Shown here: one piece after another, positions 1 through 10,471 of the stretch
Layout: each line of letters begins with the position of its first letter
Numbering within the stretch: the stretch's first letter is position 1
Position numbers and translations under genes: made by a program
Source: Oscheius sp. JU75
Lineage: Eukaryota; Nematoda; Chromadorea; Rhabditida; Rhabditidae
Direction of reading: 5' to 3'
Length of the DNA stretch: 64,000 nucleotides
NCBI GenBank assembly: GCA_037178855.1
Contig: JASJZC010000001.1
Coordinates: forward strand, 8,804,001 to 8,868,000
The notes under the pieces: generated by a model
What the model saw: the letters and a program-made list of their open reading frames with translations, nothing else
What the model was told of the DNA's origin: nothing
Databases searched by the model: none

Positions 1-322
1 TAAAGAGAGCCGGGGAATCCTCCCATCATTCCTGGGAACATTCCACTCATTGGATTGTAGAGAGAAGACATGCCAGGGTACATGGATCCCATCAGACCGG
101 GGTAGCCAGTCATTCCAAGACCTTGCACTCCAAGGCCTGGGTATCCGCCCATTCCCATTCCGGACATTCCGAGTCCAGATGCTCCAAGACCAGTCATTCC
201 CATACCACCTAGTCCGGTAGGGGGCATGATGGGCACTAAAGAAGATCTATTTCTGCTTTTGAAGAAAACTCACAAGCAAAGATGCTTTGAAAGACGACGA
301 AGAAGAGAGCGAGAGCGAACAT
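1..322 (-). CDS. Secreted Met-rich Pro-Gly repeat protein (partial, runs off window)
   Basis: Exon 1 is 322-274 and encodes a 16-residue signal peptide beginning MFALALFF. A 38-nt GT-AG intron (273-236) follows, and exon 2 (235 to the window edge) opens with LPIMPPTG and continues as GMGMTG/GYPGLG/GMSGMG repeats. The 3' end lies outside the window. A TATA-like element (351-357, minus strand) sits about 30 nt upstream of the ATG. The layout (signal exon, tiny intron in phase 1, repeat exon) is identical to the genes at 559 and 23465. The function is unknown. The composition (Pro, Gly, Met, Tyr, almost no charge) is that of an elastin-like or adhesive extracellular structural protein, which is inference. 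Confidence 0.75.
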
Positions 323-558
323 TGCTTGTCTGACAGTGCCAAAGGCTCTCTTTTATATCCATCTCTGTTTTTGATAACTTTCTCTCCTGTTTGGATATTT
401 GCTCAGGCTATGTCCTTCAAGCTGCTCATTGCTTCATAACATGGCTTGATCCTGTCTGTTTGATTAATCATCTACGGGTTGACAACAGACAAATGTTTTG
501 GACATGGCATTCAGAAAAATTCCATATAAAAAATGACATGGGACAGTTGGAGCAAGCA
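323..558. promoter_or_regulatory. Shared divergent promoter region between two Pro-Gly repeat genes
   Basis: The two start codons (322 minus, 559 plus) are 236 bp apart and point away from each other. Each side has its own TATA-like box, TATAAAA at 351-357 on the minus strand and TATAAAAA at 525-532 on the plus strand, both about 30-35 nt from the ATG. The 5' untranslated leaders must therefore be very short. Coregulation of the pair is inferred. Confidence 0.5.
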
Positions 559-1105
559 ATGTTGGCCCTCGCTCTCTTCTTCGTCCTCTTCCAAAGCATC
601 TCTGCTTGTGAGTTGTCTTGACAGAACCCTAATCTGCTCCTCTTCAGTGCCCATCATGCCCTCGACCGGCCCTGCTGGTATGGGAATAACTGGATATCCA
701 GGTCTGGGGACATCTGGACTCGGAATGGGAGGCTACCCTGGTCTTGGAATGACCGGTCTGGGCATGGGAGGATATCCAGGCCTTGGAATGTCTGGTCTTG
801 GAATGACCGGGATGGGAACACCCGGCTACACCGGTCTGATGGGATCCATGTACCCTGGAATGTCCTCTCTCTACAACCCGATGAATGGAATGTACCCAGG
901 AATGATGGGAGGATTCCCCGGCTCTCTTTACTCTGGAATCAGAGGCTTCCCCGGATCCATGGGAATGGGAGGAACCTATCCTGGCATGATGTCTCCTATT
1001 GGAATGGGATCCATGTCTCCTCTGTCAATGGGTGGAATGTCCCCAATGAACATAGGAGCCATGTCTCCTCTCTCCACTATGGGAGCCATGAGCCCCGTTG
1101 TCTAA
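559..1105 (+). CDS. Secreted Met-rich Pro-Gly repeat protein
   Basis: Exon 1 (559-607) encodes the signal peptide MLALALFFVLFQSISA. The intron is 608-647 (40 nt) and exon 2 is 648-1105. The mature protein begins LPIMPSTGPAGMG and consists of GYPGLGM, GMTGLGM and MYPGM/MSPM repeats, ending in SPLSTMGAMSPVV. Met and Gly dominate, and there is no cysteine in the mature part. The true start is at 559, because only this reading gives a signal peptide and a legal splice to the repeat exon. It is the divergent partner of the gene at 1-322. An AATAAA lies about 20 nt after the stop. No known family is recognised; secretion is the only supported property. Confidence 0.8.
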
Positions 1106-1258
1106 TCAGTGCTACCTGTAATAATAAATGTTCTTCTCTATTTGACTCCTTACGGGTAGAACAAGGATCCAGTTTTAAGGAAATTGGGTCTGAGAAACAA
1201 GAGCATCAAGTCTCAACAATACACTTTACTACCTTTTCAACTTTTGAAAATGACTCAC

Positions 1259-1489
1259 CTCATCCTTCCAGTAGTCACAAGGCAGTCGTATTCTGAACAC
1301 CAAAGTAGCATTGTTCTTGACCAAGCATCCAGAAGGATCCTCCGCATATGCCGTGGCTGATATTGCATTAACAACCAGCTAAACAGTTTGACTACCAGAA
1401 TATTCCAGAGCCTTCTTGGCCAGATTCACGTCGAACTCGATGCTATAAACAAAAGGCAGACATAGTAATAGAAGGAGAATGTTCCGCAT
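1259..1489 (-). pseudogene. Lipase-like N-terminal fragment with an in-frame stop
   Basis: The frame starting at 1489 begins MRNILLLLLCLPFVYS (a signal peptide), then EFDVNLAKKALEY. After one TAG stop it continues in the same frame as NAISATAYAEDPSGCL and ends at a GTGAGT donor (1258). The pattern of leader, a short stretch around LAKK, then SA-x-AY-x-x-DP-x-x-CL recalls the start of secreted nematode class-3 lipases. No downstream exon with a catalytic GxSxG was seen. The call as a broken lipase copy is tentative. Confidence 0.3.
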
Positions 1490-1499
1490 CCTAAAAAAA

Positions 1500-3350
1500 C
1501 AAACAAGGAAAAAGTTTAGAAAATCGATAAGGAACTGACCAACTGGGTGCTATGGAAACTATTAGAGGGATCGAAGGACTCTGAGAGTTGTGCTCTCTTT
1601 ATCGATTACCGGACATTTGGTCAGCTGTTCTCTTTCTCAGGTGTTATCTCAGCGGGATTAGGTCGCCCAGGCTGCGGACTGAAAAAATGGTGAGTGAGAG
1701 AACCTGCTACGTGCCTAGAACTATTTTAAACAACAGCCTGTTAGACAGCGATGTCCTTGTGATCTCTAGGTACTCGACATCGTTGTCTGGTTACCTGATT
1801 GTCTGGAGGATACAGTAGTTTGTTATTCAAGACTGGAACGTCTTCAGCTAGAAGGGTCGCATTGTGATGTGAATAGCGAGACAAATAGATGAAGAGATCA
1901 ATCCACAGTAAAGTACAAAAAACTTTACTCCAAGAAGATTTAACATTGATGGGGATCTTATCCTTGTACCAGAAGCGACAGTAACGCTACGAATCGATCT
2001 CTCTCCTATGGGATCCGGTGATGACGTGATGGCGGGTGATGATGTCCCTCTTGGCTGTGGCGGCCTCTTCAGAAAGAGGCGAGTAGACATGGAGCAGAAG
2101 GTTACCTTCTGCTCCATGTCTACCGGCCACGAGACTCGTCTAGACCAAAGTTACTTGAGAACAGTGGTGGACCTACCGTAATTCCAAAGGCGAGAAGATC
2201 CGCCTCCAACTGTAGGACGTCATCGCTTGCAGTAGACTACTAGACGTTTATTATTTGTTGTTGCTAATTTAGCAATTTTTGAACAGAAAAGTTTGCTATA
2301 AAAGCTAGTTTCTATGGAAAAGTGCCAACTACCATGCGACTTCTTTTACTGATTCCGCTATTGCCTGCGGAGACTCGGCAGGTTACTTTTGGGAACTGGC
2401 TACAGTTGCCTTCAACTGTCAGTAGTCTGATAGCCTAGACAGTACGGGTAGGTATCGTATGACCACCGAGACCGTATGGGAAAGACTTTCGTGATCTTTC
2501 GCGAATGTAATCAGAATGGTACATCGGCTACAGCAGGTGTCTGTCAACGAGAGGATGCCAAGGTGGATCTACCCTCTAGACAGCTCTACTAACCTTACCA
2601 TAGTGGATATATTATTGCTAATAACACAAGAATTCAGAGGGCGCCCAATCGCTGGACAGATGAGCATCTGTATGGAGATATTCCAGGTATCGTGCGTGTT
2701 TTGCAGCCCTCTCTCTGAGACTAGTTTTTGGACCAAAGACGTCAAGTTCCAGTTTTTCGATGCTCTACAAAGTTATAGATCTGATCAAAAGCAATAACTT
2801 GGCTGAACATCACAAGTCTCCAATCTTCTTCTTATTAAAAAGCGCCAAAACTCTTAAGAAAAAATGCGCGTCGAGTCAAAAATGGCTGTGACGTACTTTT
2901 GCGTACCTTCCGGAAATCCTTGTCAATTAACAGTATTTCTTTCCCTTCAGGAACGAAATCCCCGAACCGATGCCGAAAAATGGGTCTCTACGATAATGTA
3001 CGAGTCTCTCATGCTCTCGTCTACAGTGATCAACTGCATGACAAATTTGCCAACTGTGACCTCAGTACAGGAGATTGCCAGCTGTACGAAAAGGGTCAAG
3101 TTAGGTTCAAAAAACCCAATGACGTCAAATCGAGATCCCGGGGGTCGTGGAGAGGACCCAGTTCATGTCTTTCATACACCGACGATCAAGGCCAAAGTTC
3201 AAGAATACTTCTCGAGTGCTCAAGGAGCCGAGCTGGAGAATCAGGGCGGTACTGGAACGGAATTTACATATTTACGAGAAGAGAGTCTTCGAGCAGAGAG
3301 AGATAACTGCCTACAGAACTGCAAAGACAGTGATAGGGAGTGAAGAATAG
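1500..3350. other. No supported gene; scattered weak frames
   Basis: I see no exon chain here. Overlapping frames at 2864-3350 (one containing QLHDKFANCDLSTGDC) look mildly coding but do not match a family I know and lack a clear start. They may be a remnant. The notable feature is the palindrome at 2083-2123, listed separately. Confidence 0.4.
2083..2123. repeat. Perfect 41-nt palindrome
   Basis: Two 20-nt arms (starting GTAGACATGGAGC and ending GCTCCATGTCTAC) are exact reverse complements separated by a single T (2103). No mismatch was found when the arms were checked base by base. Confidence 0.9.
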
Positions 3351-3477
3351 ACAGAACGCGACCAATTCCATTCAGAAAGCCGTCATCTTGGAGAAGGGAA
3401 TTCTGCAGTAGCTTTTGAATTTTTCAACGGCTAACAAAACTCTGTATATCTACTTTAAACTTTTCTCGCGTCTCTGT

Positions 3478-4107
3478 CTGTCTAAATTTTTAATTGCTAA
3501 CTTTTGCCGGTTACTTTGTGCACATACTAATTGTAGCCAGATTCAGTTCGGGAGGTAGCTTCGTAGGGAGAGTGTCGCTCCTGCCACTGTACTTAGATTG
3601 GATGGAATGCGGATAGGTTGAAGTGGGAGGAAAGGGTCACGACGGTTAAACAGAAGGAAATAGAAATCGAACAGATTTGGAAGGAACGGAGCTATTACTA
3701 TCATTGAGCCTCAAGGAGGGATAGCATTACTTGTCTACTTTTTGGGATATAGCCTCTTTGGCAGAATGCTGCTTCTGCCATCGTAGCTGCACTGGCGGGG
3801 AATATGCGGGCGCGTTGAAATTAGAGGGAATGTTTGACAAGACAGGCTGATAGAAGGGAATGAAAACCGGGCAAATCTTAAACAAATCAGAAGTTAGGCT
3901 TTTTTTACTGTCATTTACTTTCTCTAGGGGCGATAAAAATACGTGGATAGGGATTTGGGTCGAGGAAAAGAAAGTGGGTTTAAAAGGGTGGAAGTTGGGG
4001 TTTCGAGAAATAGGAAACAGGCTCAAAGGATGAGAAGAGAATTCAAAAGGTAGGAAGTGGGTTGAAAGGATGGAGAGTGGGTTCATAGGATAGGAAGTGG
4101 GATTAAA
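3478..4107. repeat. Dispersed repeat, copy A (partner at 8555-9009)
   Basis: The segment around 3840-4107 is nearly identical to 8733-9009; both contain ACTTTCTCTAGGGGCGATAA and the same GA-rich tail. Weaker similarity extends upstream (3478-3600 against 8555-8700), where both have AATTG...ACTTTGTG motifs. No coding frame is conserved. It is a non-coding interspersed repeat of unknown type. Confidence 0.75.
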
Positions 4108-4500
4108 CGGAAAGGAAGAGGGTTCAAAAGGTAAAAAGTGGGGTCAAAGAGTGAGGACGGGTTCGAGGGATATGAAGTGGGCTCAAACAATGGGAAATGG
4201 GTTGACAGGGAAGTACAAAAAATACGAGAGTATGTTAAAAAAATATAAAGTGCGTTTCATTGTCGGAAGCCGGTTCGAAAACTGTGTAGTCTCAAAGACT
4301 TGGAAGTGTTTCAAAAGGTAAGGAAATGGGCACAATGAGTGGGAAGAAGGTTGAGAGGAAGGGAAGCGGATTCAAAAGGTAAGAGAGGCTGTTCAAAGAA
4401 TGAGAAGTGGATTCAATGAAATGGAAGAGGATTCAAAGAGTAAAAAAGGAGTGGATTCGAGGGATAGGAAGTGGTTTCTAAGAGTGGGAAGTATACACCT
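3945..4500. repeat. Degenerate purine-rich minisatellite
   Basis: The stretch consists of imperfect units of about 18-20 nt of the form AGGATAGGAAGTGGGTTCAA, strongly purine-biased on the plus strand. The first part is also present in repeat copy B (8820-9009). Low-complexity frames here are not treated as genes. Confidence 0.75.
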
Positions 4501-4733
4501 TTGTAGGATGCTGAACTCGAAAACTCAATGAAGGCCGAAGGGGCGAAACAAGTTAGAAAGGCATAGCTTAACTTGTGTTCTATAAAGTTGTAGATTTGTA
4601 CCTTTTCTTCACCTTTGTAGGGTGCTGAACTCGAAAAAGTTTTATTGGCTCAGAAAATAGAACTCACATAGAGATATTTGATCGAAGAAGCGGCCAAAAG
4701 TTTCCTGCACCTGGACGGATCGCTTTTGCTCAG

Positions 4734-5541
4734 ATAGTCTAGTGGCTAAGAGGTCGGACTACTTTGACGGGAAGGAGAGTCACTGGCTGGCTGAGGAATT
4801 GAGTTCAACCACCGCTGTGGCCACCGACAGATACAGGAAGCATCTTCTAGTCGGGCAGGTCAACGAGAAGGCCATGTCAGTTTTCGCCCTGTCTGATGAC
4901 TTGAAGTCGATGAAAAAAGTGAGCAGATTGGAGCTGAAAACAGCTTCGGATAACTTTTACGTCGACGAGGAGAATGTCGTTTGGATTGTAAGTCTGGGGG
5001 ACTGAAATGTTCGAGACGACGTTCAGGGATCCCATCCTGTGGTTGGTCAACTCTTTACCCATGTTGGTCAAGCTGACGAATTAAAGAGTTACGCTCCATC
5101 GCAGGTACTTTACAGAGCAAAATGGGTTTCACTGAACCCGCGAAGCATCGTTCTGTCTCGCCTGTACAGTCTCGGCGAGATGATACGGGTGACAAACTTT
5201 CGAATGAGACGCGCCCAGGCTCAATTTTTGGAGCCAAGATCAGCTTTTTTCCAGTTTTAAGATGTTTTGCAAAGTTGTAGATCGCGATCAGCTCTACAAC
5301 TTTGCAGAAAATCGAAAGTCGGAAAAAGATGTCGTCTTCTGCTTAAAAAAACCCTTTTTAGGTGTTAAGAGTGGCCTACACCAATGACTGGAAGTCTGCC
5401 GAGATTCATCAGGTCTTCATAGACGACGGTCGACTGATATCAGCCAGTTCAGTAGCAGCGTTCTCACATGGAAAATTACTGATTGGAAGTATGGCCCGTC
5501 AAGCTATACTCTGTGATGTTCTCTACGATAAATTCGAATAA
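4734..5541 (+). CDS. Paraoxonase/arylesterase-like protein, C-terminal half only
   Basis: Three exons join in phase. The first, 4734-4987, carries RSDYFDGKESHW and ends ENVVWI. The second, 5027-5104, carries GSHPVVGQLFTHVGQ, after a 39-nt intron. The third, 5362-5541, carries VLRVAYTNDW, then HQVFIDDGRLISASSVAAF and HGKLLIGSMARQA. The last exon has the conserved C-terminal pattern of PON/MEC-6-type six-bladed propeller proteins (VLR-x-x, then V-x-x-x-x-G, S-x-V-A, GKLLIG). About 170 residues remain against roughly 350 in the family, so the N-terminal propeller half and any membrane anchor are missing. No upstream exon was found and the sequence before 4734 is repeat-like. It is probably a truncated copy, although the remaining frame has no stop or frameshift. 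Confidence 0.65.
5263..5310. repeat. Hairpin of the GCAAAGTTGTAG family inside an intron
   Basis: The sequence TTTTGCAAAGTTGTAG is followed after about 11 nt by its near reverse complement CTACAACTTTGCAGAA. It lies in the second intron of the paraoxonase-like gene. The same stem recurs at 46640-46695 and, in looser form, at 60885-60925 and 63615-63660. Confidence 0.6.
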
Positions 5542-5701
5542 ACTCATTGGTACCTGACTTTGACTTTTTCCTGACACCATATCGATTTCGTGACCCTTAA
5601 AAGCTTCTTGCGTCGCTTTGGTTTTAGCGACCGCGTTCTCTCCCCAGTTTTACAGCATCAGTCGAGCATCAGTCTACTTCAGTCTCCGAGATCTTCCAGA
5701 A

Positions 5702-8424
5702 ATGAGGACAAACCTCATTTACGCGCTCCTACTCCTGGGAGCGTCGGCCTGTTACGCCGCAGGCGCAGTCGTTGAATATGTTGACTTGCTTGGACATATG
5801 AATCGTGCAATGGAAGATGTGGAGAAGCCGGAGACCGAATCCAACTCGACGACCACGACCCCGACCGAGAATCCAATGAATTGCTCCTGTGAGACGATTT
5901 TCTACGATGCGGAACAGGAGGAAGGCTACATCAAGATGCATCCGAGGTGAGTGCACAACTTCCGTTTCCAGCACGCTCTATAGGTCAAGCGGTTTCCTTA
6001 GTTGTAGTTCGAAATTAATCCAACACAGTAAAAGTTTTGGGCTCTTAGGCGTTCTATAGAAAATTACGTGTCTCAAGGGAAATTAGGCGTCCCATTGCTT
6101 TTGACTAGGTTTCATCACTCCTTCCTGTAAAAGGCCTTTATTTTCTACTTGTAACTGTGGCATGCAATGATTCTTATCAGGGTAAATTCAGTAGTTTCTT
6201 CTGACAGTAAGAGCGTGAGTTTGTATCTACAAAGAAAACAATTACGAGGCTAAACCGATCTGTTTCAGACTCCAAGGATGTGAGCCGGTCGAGTGCCACT
6301 ACAAGATTGCTCCTGCCAATGATAGCATCTTGACCATGTCCTTGCTCAACGGATATCGTGTTATGGACACGAGCTTCACGAGCTTCACGAGCTTGTACTA
6401 CTACTCAGACACACACAACGACATAATCGCCTGCAATAACCGCTTGTACGGATTCCCTCATCACGCTCCTGAAAACTACGGCTTCTTCATCACTATTCGG
6501 AATAGCTACATCACTATTCGGAATGGGTATCCCGAGCTTGAGGTGTACAAATTCCGTAGGTACAAAAAGAGTCAGTGATCTTGGAAACTTTCGGTCTCAA
6601 TCAAGACTTCAGGCGACCTAAAACACTTTTGCCCGGAGCCCTACGTCAAGGTCAGCTCTACGGTTCAGAGTCTCCAGACTGTCAGCTGGCCCTTGTCCGG
6701 ATGCGCCCTGCGCTTCGAAAAAAAACCTGATCAACACCCTATCCAACTTTTAACCAGTTGCAAGCAATTTGGTCTGCGCATCAAGGCCAATTTGCCCAAC
6801 AATAGTAGCGTTTACAAGCCGCTAAATACTGAATACAGATCCGATGTGATAATCCTCCCAAATAGCTCCGACGTGTCTTTCGTGTCTCGTTACGACTTTG
6901 GGCTGGAAACTATAGACTGTGAAATCAAATATATGGCCCTCGAATATGATCGTGAGTTGAACAAAACTTCCAGCTACTTCCAGTTTAGCCTGTAACTGCT
7001 CGACTACCAGCTTCAATCTGACCGTCGACAAGCAGATGAGACTGACCTCTCCTGGTTATCCGGATATGATGTGTGCAAAAATCGAGTGTCAATACAAGTT
7101 TGAAGTCAGTGAGGCGGCTCCAAAGGGAATGAGACATGCTTTCTTCGTTGAAGCCGTCCACAAGACCAAAGTCCGTGGAGACTCCCTTCTCTTCAAGGTC
7201 GACAACAATAGGACCGTGGACAAGTGAGTCAAGCTTCCATATCTGAAAGACATCCGACGGTTTTTCAGTCTGAACGAGCACCAGAAGAACATCTCAGAGA
7301 CGGCCATCTACTTCGGAAAGCATCTGGACATTGCATACTCTGCCTCATCACTCTTCTCCAATGACCATGGGTTCGAGCTGAAGGTCATGGTCATTAACAT
7401 GCCAGATGATTGCGATTGTCCGACCCACAAGACCATGGAACTGGCCAGTTCTGAAACTTTCTCCTTCAGCGTCCAACCTCACTGCCCCATGATGCGCTGC
7501 CGTTTCAAGATTCCCAATACGGAGTTGGGGAACGATAGAATATTCCGTCTGCATGTCGACTACCATCTTCCACATGCCAGAGAAGGCATTGTTGTGGAAG
7601 GCGGGGAGGTAGTACACAGCCTGTATGGTGAGGAAGAGACATTGGTGATGCAAGATCTACACGACACCGTGGACTTTGTGACCAACACTACTGTCAATAT
7701 CGCCTACTACCGAGAGAGGAGCGAAGGAAACTTTACAGCCAACGACGTCTCCAACTTTACTCTTAAGTGGAATTGGGTCACCAAGAATGGTAAGCACTCA
7801 TTTACCTAGGTTTTAAAGCAACAAACTTTCAGAATGCGCCTGTCACTCAACTGGACCTCTCATGGCTCTTGATACGTCAAACGTGCTCTACTCTCCCCGT
7901 TATCCGCAAGAGTATTGTTCGAACAGTCATTGCGAGTACCGTATCCAGGCCCCAGAGGGCTATCACGTCCGTCTGAATGTCAGCTTCTTCGAGACTGAAC
8001 TCCATTCCGACTTTGTCTACGTTTTCGACGGAGAGAACAAGATACCGATCTTCAGACAGTCGGGTCATTTGAAGAGTAGTCGGACGCTCGAGACCAAGAC
8101 TCGCAAGGCTACCGTTCTCTTCACTTCGGATGCTAGCAATACTGACAAGTGGGATCGTGTTTTTAATCACTTCAATGCATTTTCAGAGGCTTCATGATCC
8201 AATACCAAGCTGTCCCAGACCAGGTAGTTCCTCTTGGACAGGAGTCTTCTGGAGCCTACCTCGTTGTGACTATCGTAGTCATTATACTTCTTCTCCTCAC
8301 CGGTGCCCTCTTTCTCCTCTACAAGAAGTTTGTCAAGAAGTACCTCGTTCTTCAGTCTGTCGAAAATCCTGTGTTCTCCTTCTCTGCCAAGCAAGATGTT
8401 GTCGTTGTCCTTGATAAAGAGTAA
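5702..8424 (+). CDS. Multi-CUB-domain type I membrane protein
   Basis: Seven exons: 5702-5946, 6269-about 6555, 6613-6951, 6989-7223, 7269-7789, 7833-8148 and 8187-8424. An N-terminal signal peptide (MRTNLIYALLLLGASACYA) is followed by repeated CUB-like units, several opening with a C-x-C motif: NCSCETIFYD, ACNCSTTSFNL, DCDCPTHKTMEL and ECACHSTGPLMAL. Typical CUB phrases are LTSPGYPDMMC and LYSPRYPQEYC, with C-x-Y-x-F/I cores. Near the C-terminus is one hydrophobic helix (AYLVVTIVVIILLLLTGALF), then a short Lys-rich tail. This predicts an extracellular protein-binding array on a single-pass anchor. Introns of 37 and 44 nt are typical of the window. The exon 2 donor (6556 or 6571) is not settled. 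AATAAA is at 8429. The specific orthologue is not recognised. Confidence 0.8.
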
Positions 8425-9504
8425 GCCTCAATAAACTTCACCTCTCCCTTTTCCGCATTTTCGCCTGGCAGTTTTTATACACTTTCTAATTGTAAAAAAA
8501 AAACAATGTGGGTACGACTTCATATCTGATCTATTTTAAATTGTCCTCGTGTCTCTGCCTGTGTGTCTGAAGTCACATTGCCAATTAGTGTGCACTACTT
8601 TGTGCGCACACTAATTGTTTGCAAGTCGAGTCAGTTTGGGGATAGCTTCGTTGGGAGAATGTTGCTCCTGTAACGGTAGCTCGACTGGAGGGAAAATTGC
8701 GGGCGAAATGAAGTGAGAAGGAAGAGGACCAAAACGGGCTGACAGAAGGGAGTAAAAACCGGGCAAATTTTAAACAAATCAGAAGTTATAACTGTCATTT
8801 ACTTTCTCTAGGGGCGATAAAAATACGTGGATAGGGATTTGGGTCGAGGAAAAGAAAGTGGGTTTAAAAGGATGGAAGTTGGGGTTTCGAGAAATAGGAA
8901 ACAGGCTCAAAGGATGAGAAGAGAATTCAAAAGGTAGGAAGTGGGTTGAAAGGATGGAGAGTGGGTTTATAGGATAGGAAGTGGGATTAAACGGAAGGGA
9001 AGAGGGTTCAGTGCCCGAAAATCTGTGTGTGTGTCTGTCTGTCTGGAGCCCTAATTGCTAATTTGTCACAGGTACTTTGTGATAGCAAATCCTCTTTGAA
9101 AGTCAAGTCAGTTTGGGAGATGCGTCTCTGGGAGTACATTGCTTCTACCACAGTAGCCCAACTGGAACTACCTGTCACAAACCCCAAATGGGGCATCAAC
9201 CAAACTTGTTAATAGCAAAACTTGCTTATTAGGTTCAAACCTTCGAATAGAACTGGCAGCTCGGAAATGAACTGATCTATCGACTTAACATGGCCTTACT
9301 TTCTGCAAAATATCAGTTAAGCTGGTTGTGACCCTCACTAAAGTTGTCCCGATCAGAAACTTCCGTTTGATCAGCTTCCTGTCTCCCAAAAACATCAGCT
9401 TATTATTGTCACGACTCCTTTTTTGGTGGGGATAGGATCAGCGATAATATTTTCCCTCAACTCCAGTATAAAATGCTTCTACTGAACTGGTAGAGCAAGC
9501 AGTA
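8425..9504. other. Intergenic; repeat copy B and promoter of the next gene
   Basis: Contains dispersed repeat copy B (8555-9009, see 3478) and a third partial copy near 9020-9130. A TATA-like TATAAAA at about 9466 lies some 35 nt upstream of the ATG at 9505. No supported gene. Confidence 0.6.
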
Positions 9505-10376
9505 ATGCATCGTCTTCTTCTTCTCATCGCCTTCATCCACTCCATTCGCGGATACGCTCTCCCCAGCGGCCCCCAGAATGGAAACCTTGGAGTTGGAATT
9601 AATGCCGGTCTGAACACCAATCTCTTCCCAGGATTCGCTAGCTCTCAGTACCCTGGATCTAATTGGGGACAGAGTCAGAGCCAGCCCTGTTACCAGACCT
9701 GTCCTCAGGGTCTGAGATGTTATGGAAACAGATGCATGCCTTACAATTTCGGTATGTCAGTAGTCAGAAAAAAATAGAGATTTATTCAGGAAACACCGGC
9801 TTTCCTGGCTCTTCCTTCCCTATATCCAGCTTCCCAGGATCGTCTTCCTTCTCTGGACAGACTGGGACTTTCCCAGGAAGTTCCAGCTTCCCAGGATCTT
9901 CCTCTTTCCCTGGATTCCCATTCCCAGGAACTAACACTTTCCCTGGACAATCATTCTCAGGATCCGGCTTCCCATTCTCGCCCTCGTCCCCTGGCTTCCC
10001 AGGATCTTCCTCATTTCCCGGACAGACTGGTTCCTTCCTAGGTAGCTCCAGCTTCCCTGGACAGTCCTTCCCAGGCGCTTTTCCAGGATCTTCTTCGTTC
10101 CCTGGACTGACGCTCCCTGGCTCCTCTTCTATCCCAAGAGCTTTAGGCTTTCCCGGATCTTCTTCTTTCCCAGGATTCCCACTCCCAGGCTCTTCTACCT
10201 TCCCTGGACAGTCGGGCTCTTCGTCTTTCCCCGGATTCCAACTCTCTGGAGTCAATGGTCAAGTCAAGACCGATCTCCAGTCCTCCCTCCCAGGACAGTC
10301 TGGCTCTTTCCCAGGAAGCTCTAGCCTCAATGGATTTGCCTCTGTCTCCGGCGTGAACAACATCCGCAGTAAGTAA
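9505..10376 (+). CDS. Secreted Ser-rich FPGSS repeat protein with Cys module
   Basis: Exon 1 (9505-9751) encodes the signal peptide MHRLLLLIAFIHSIRG, a Gly/Asn linker and a cysteine module, CYQTCPQGLRCYGNRC. A 38-nt intron (9752-9789) follows. Exon 2 (9790-10376) is almost entirely FPGSSS, FPGQ and FPGF repeats, about 190 residues. The signal peptide is nearly the same as in the minus-strand gene ending at 18240 (MHRLLLLVAFIHS), so the two are paralogues. A TATA box is about 35 nt upstream and AATAAA follows at about 10388. It is predicted to be secreted, low-complexity and probably structural. The cysteine module recurs in the genes at 12009, 15157 and 17599. Confidence 0.8.
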
Positions 10377-10471
10377 ACTGAAAATCTAATAAATCAATTC
10401 AATTGTTTCAATGAACCCGTCCTGTAAAAAACGTTTATTAGAGCATGTTTATGACTAAGCTACGCGAGCTT

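Noticed and set aside
2864-3343. Two overlapping plus frames of 135-159 residues
   Set aside because: No start context, splice partner or recognised motif; kept only as a possible remnant.
3945-4500. Possible CRISPR-like array in the regular GA-rich repeats
   Set aside because: Units are about 18-20 nt, degenerate and have no unique spacers; this is a eukaryotic minisatellite.
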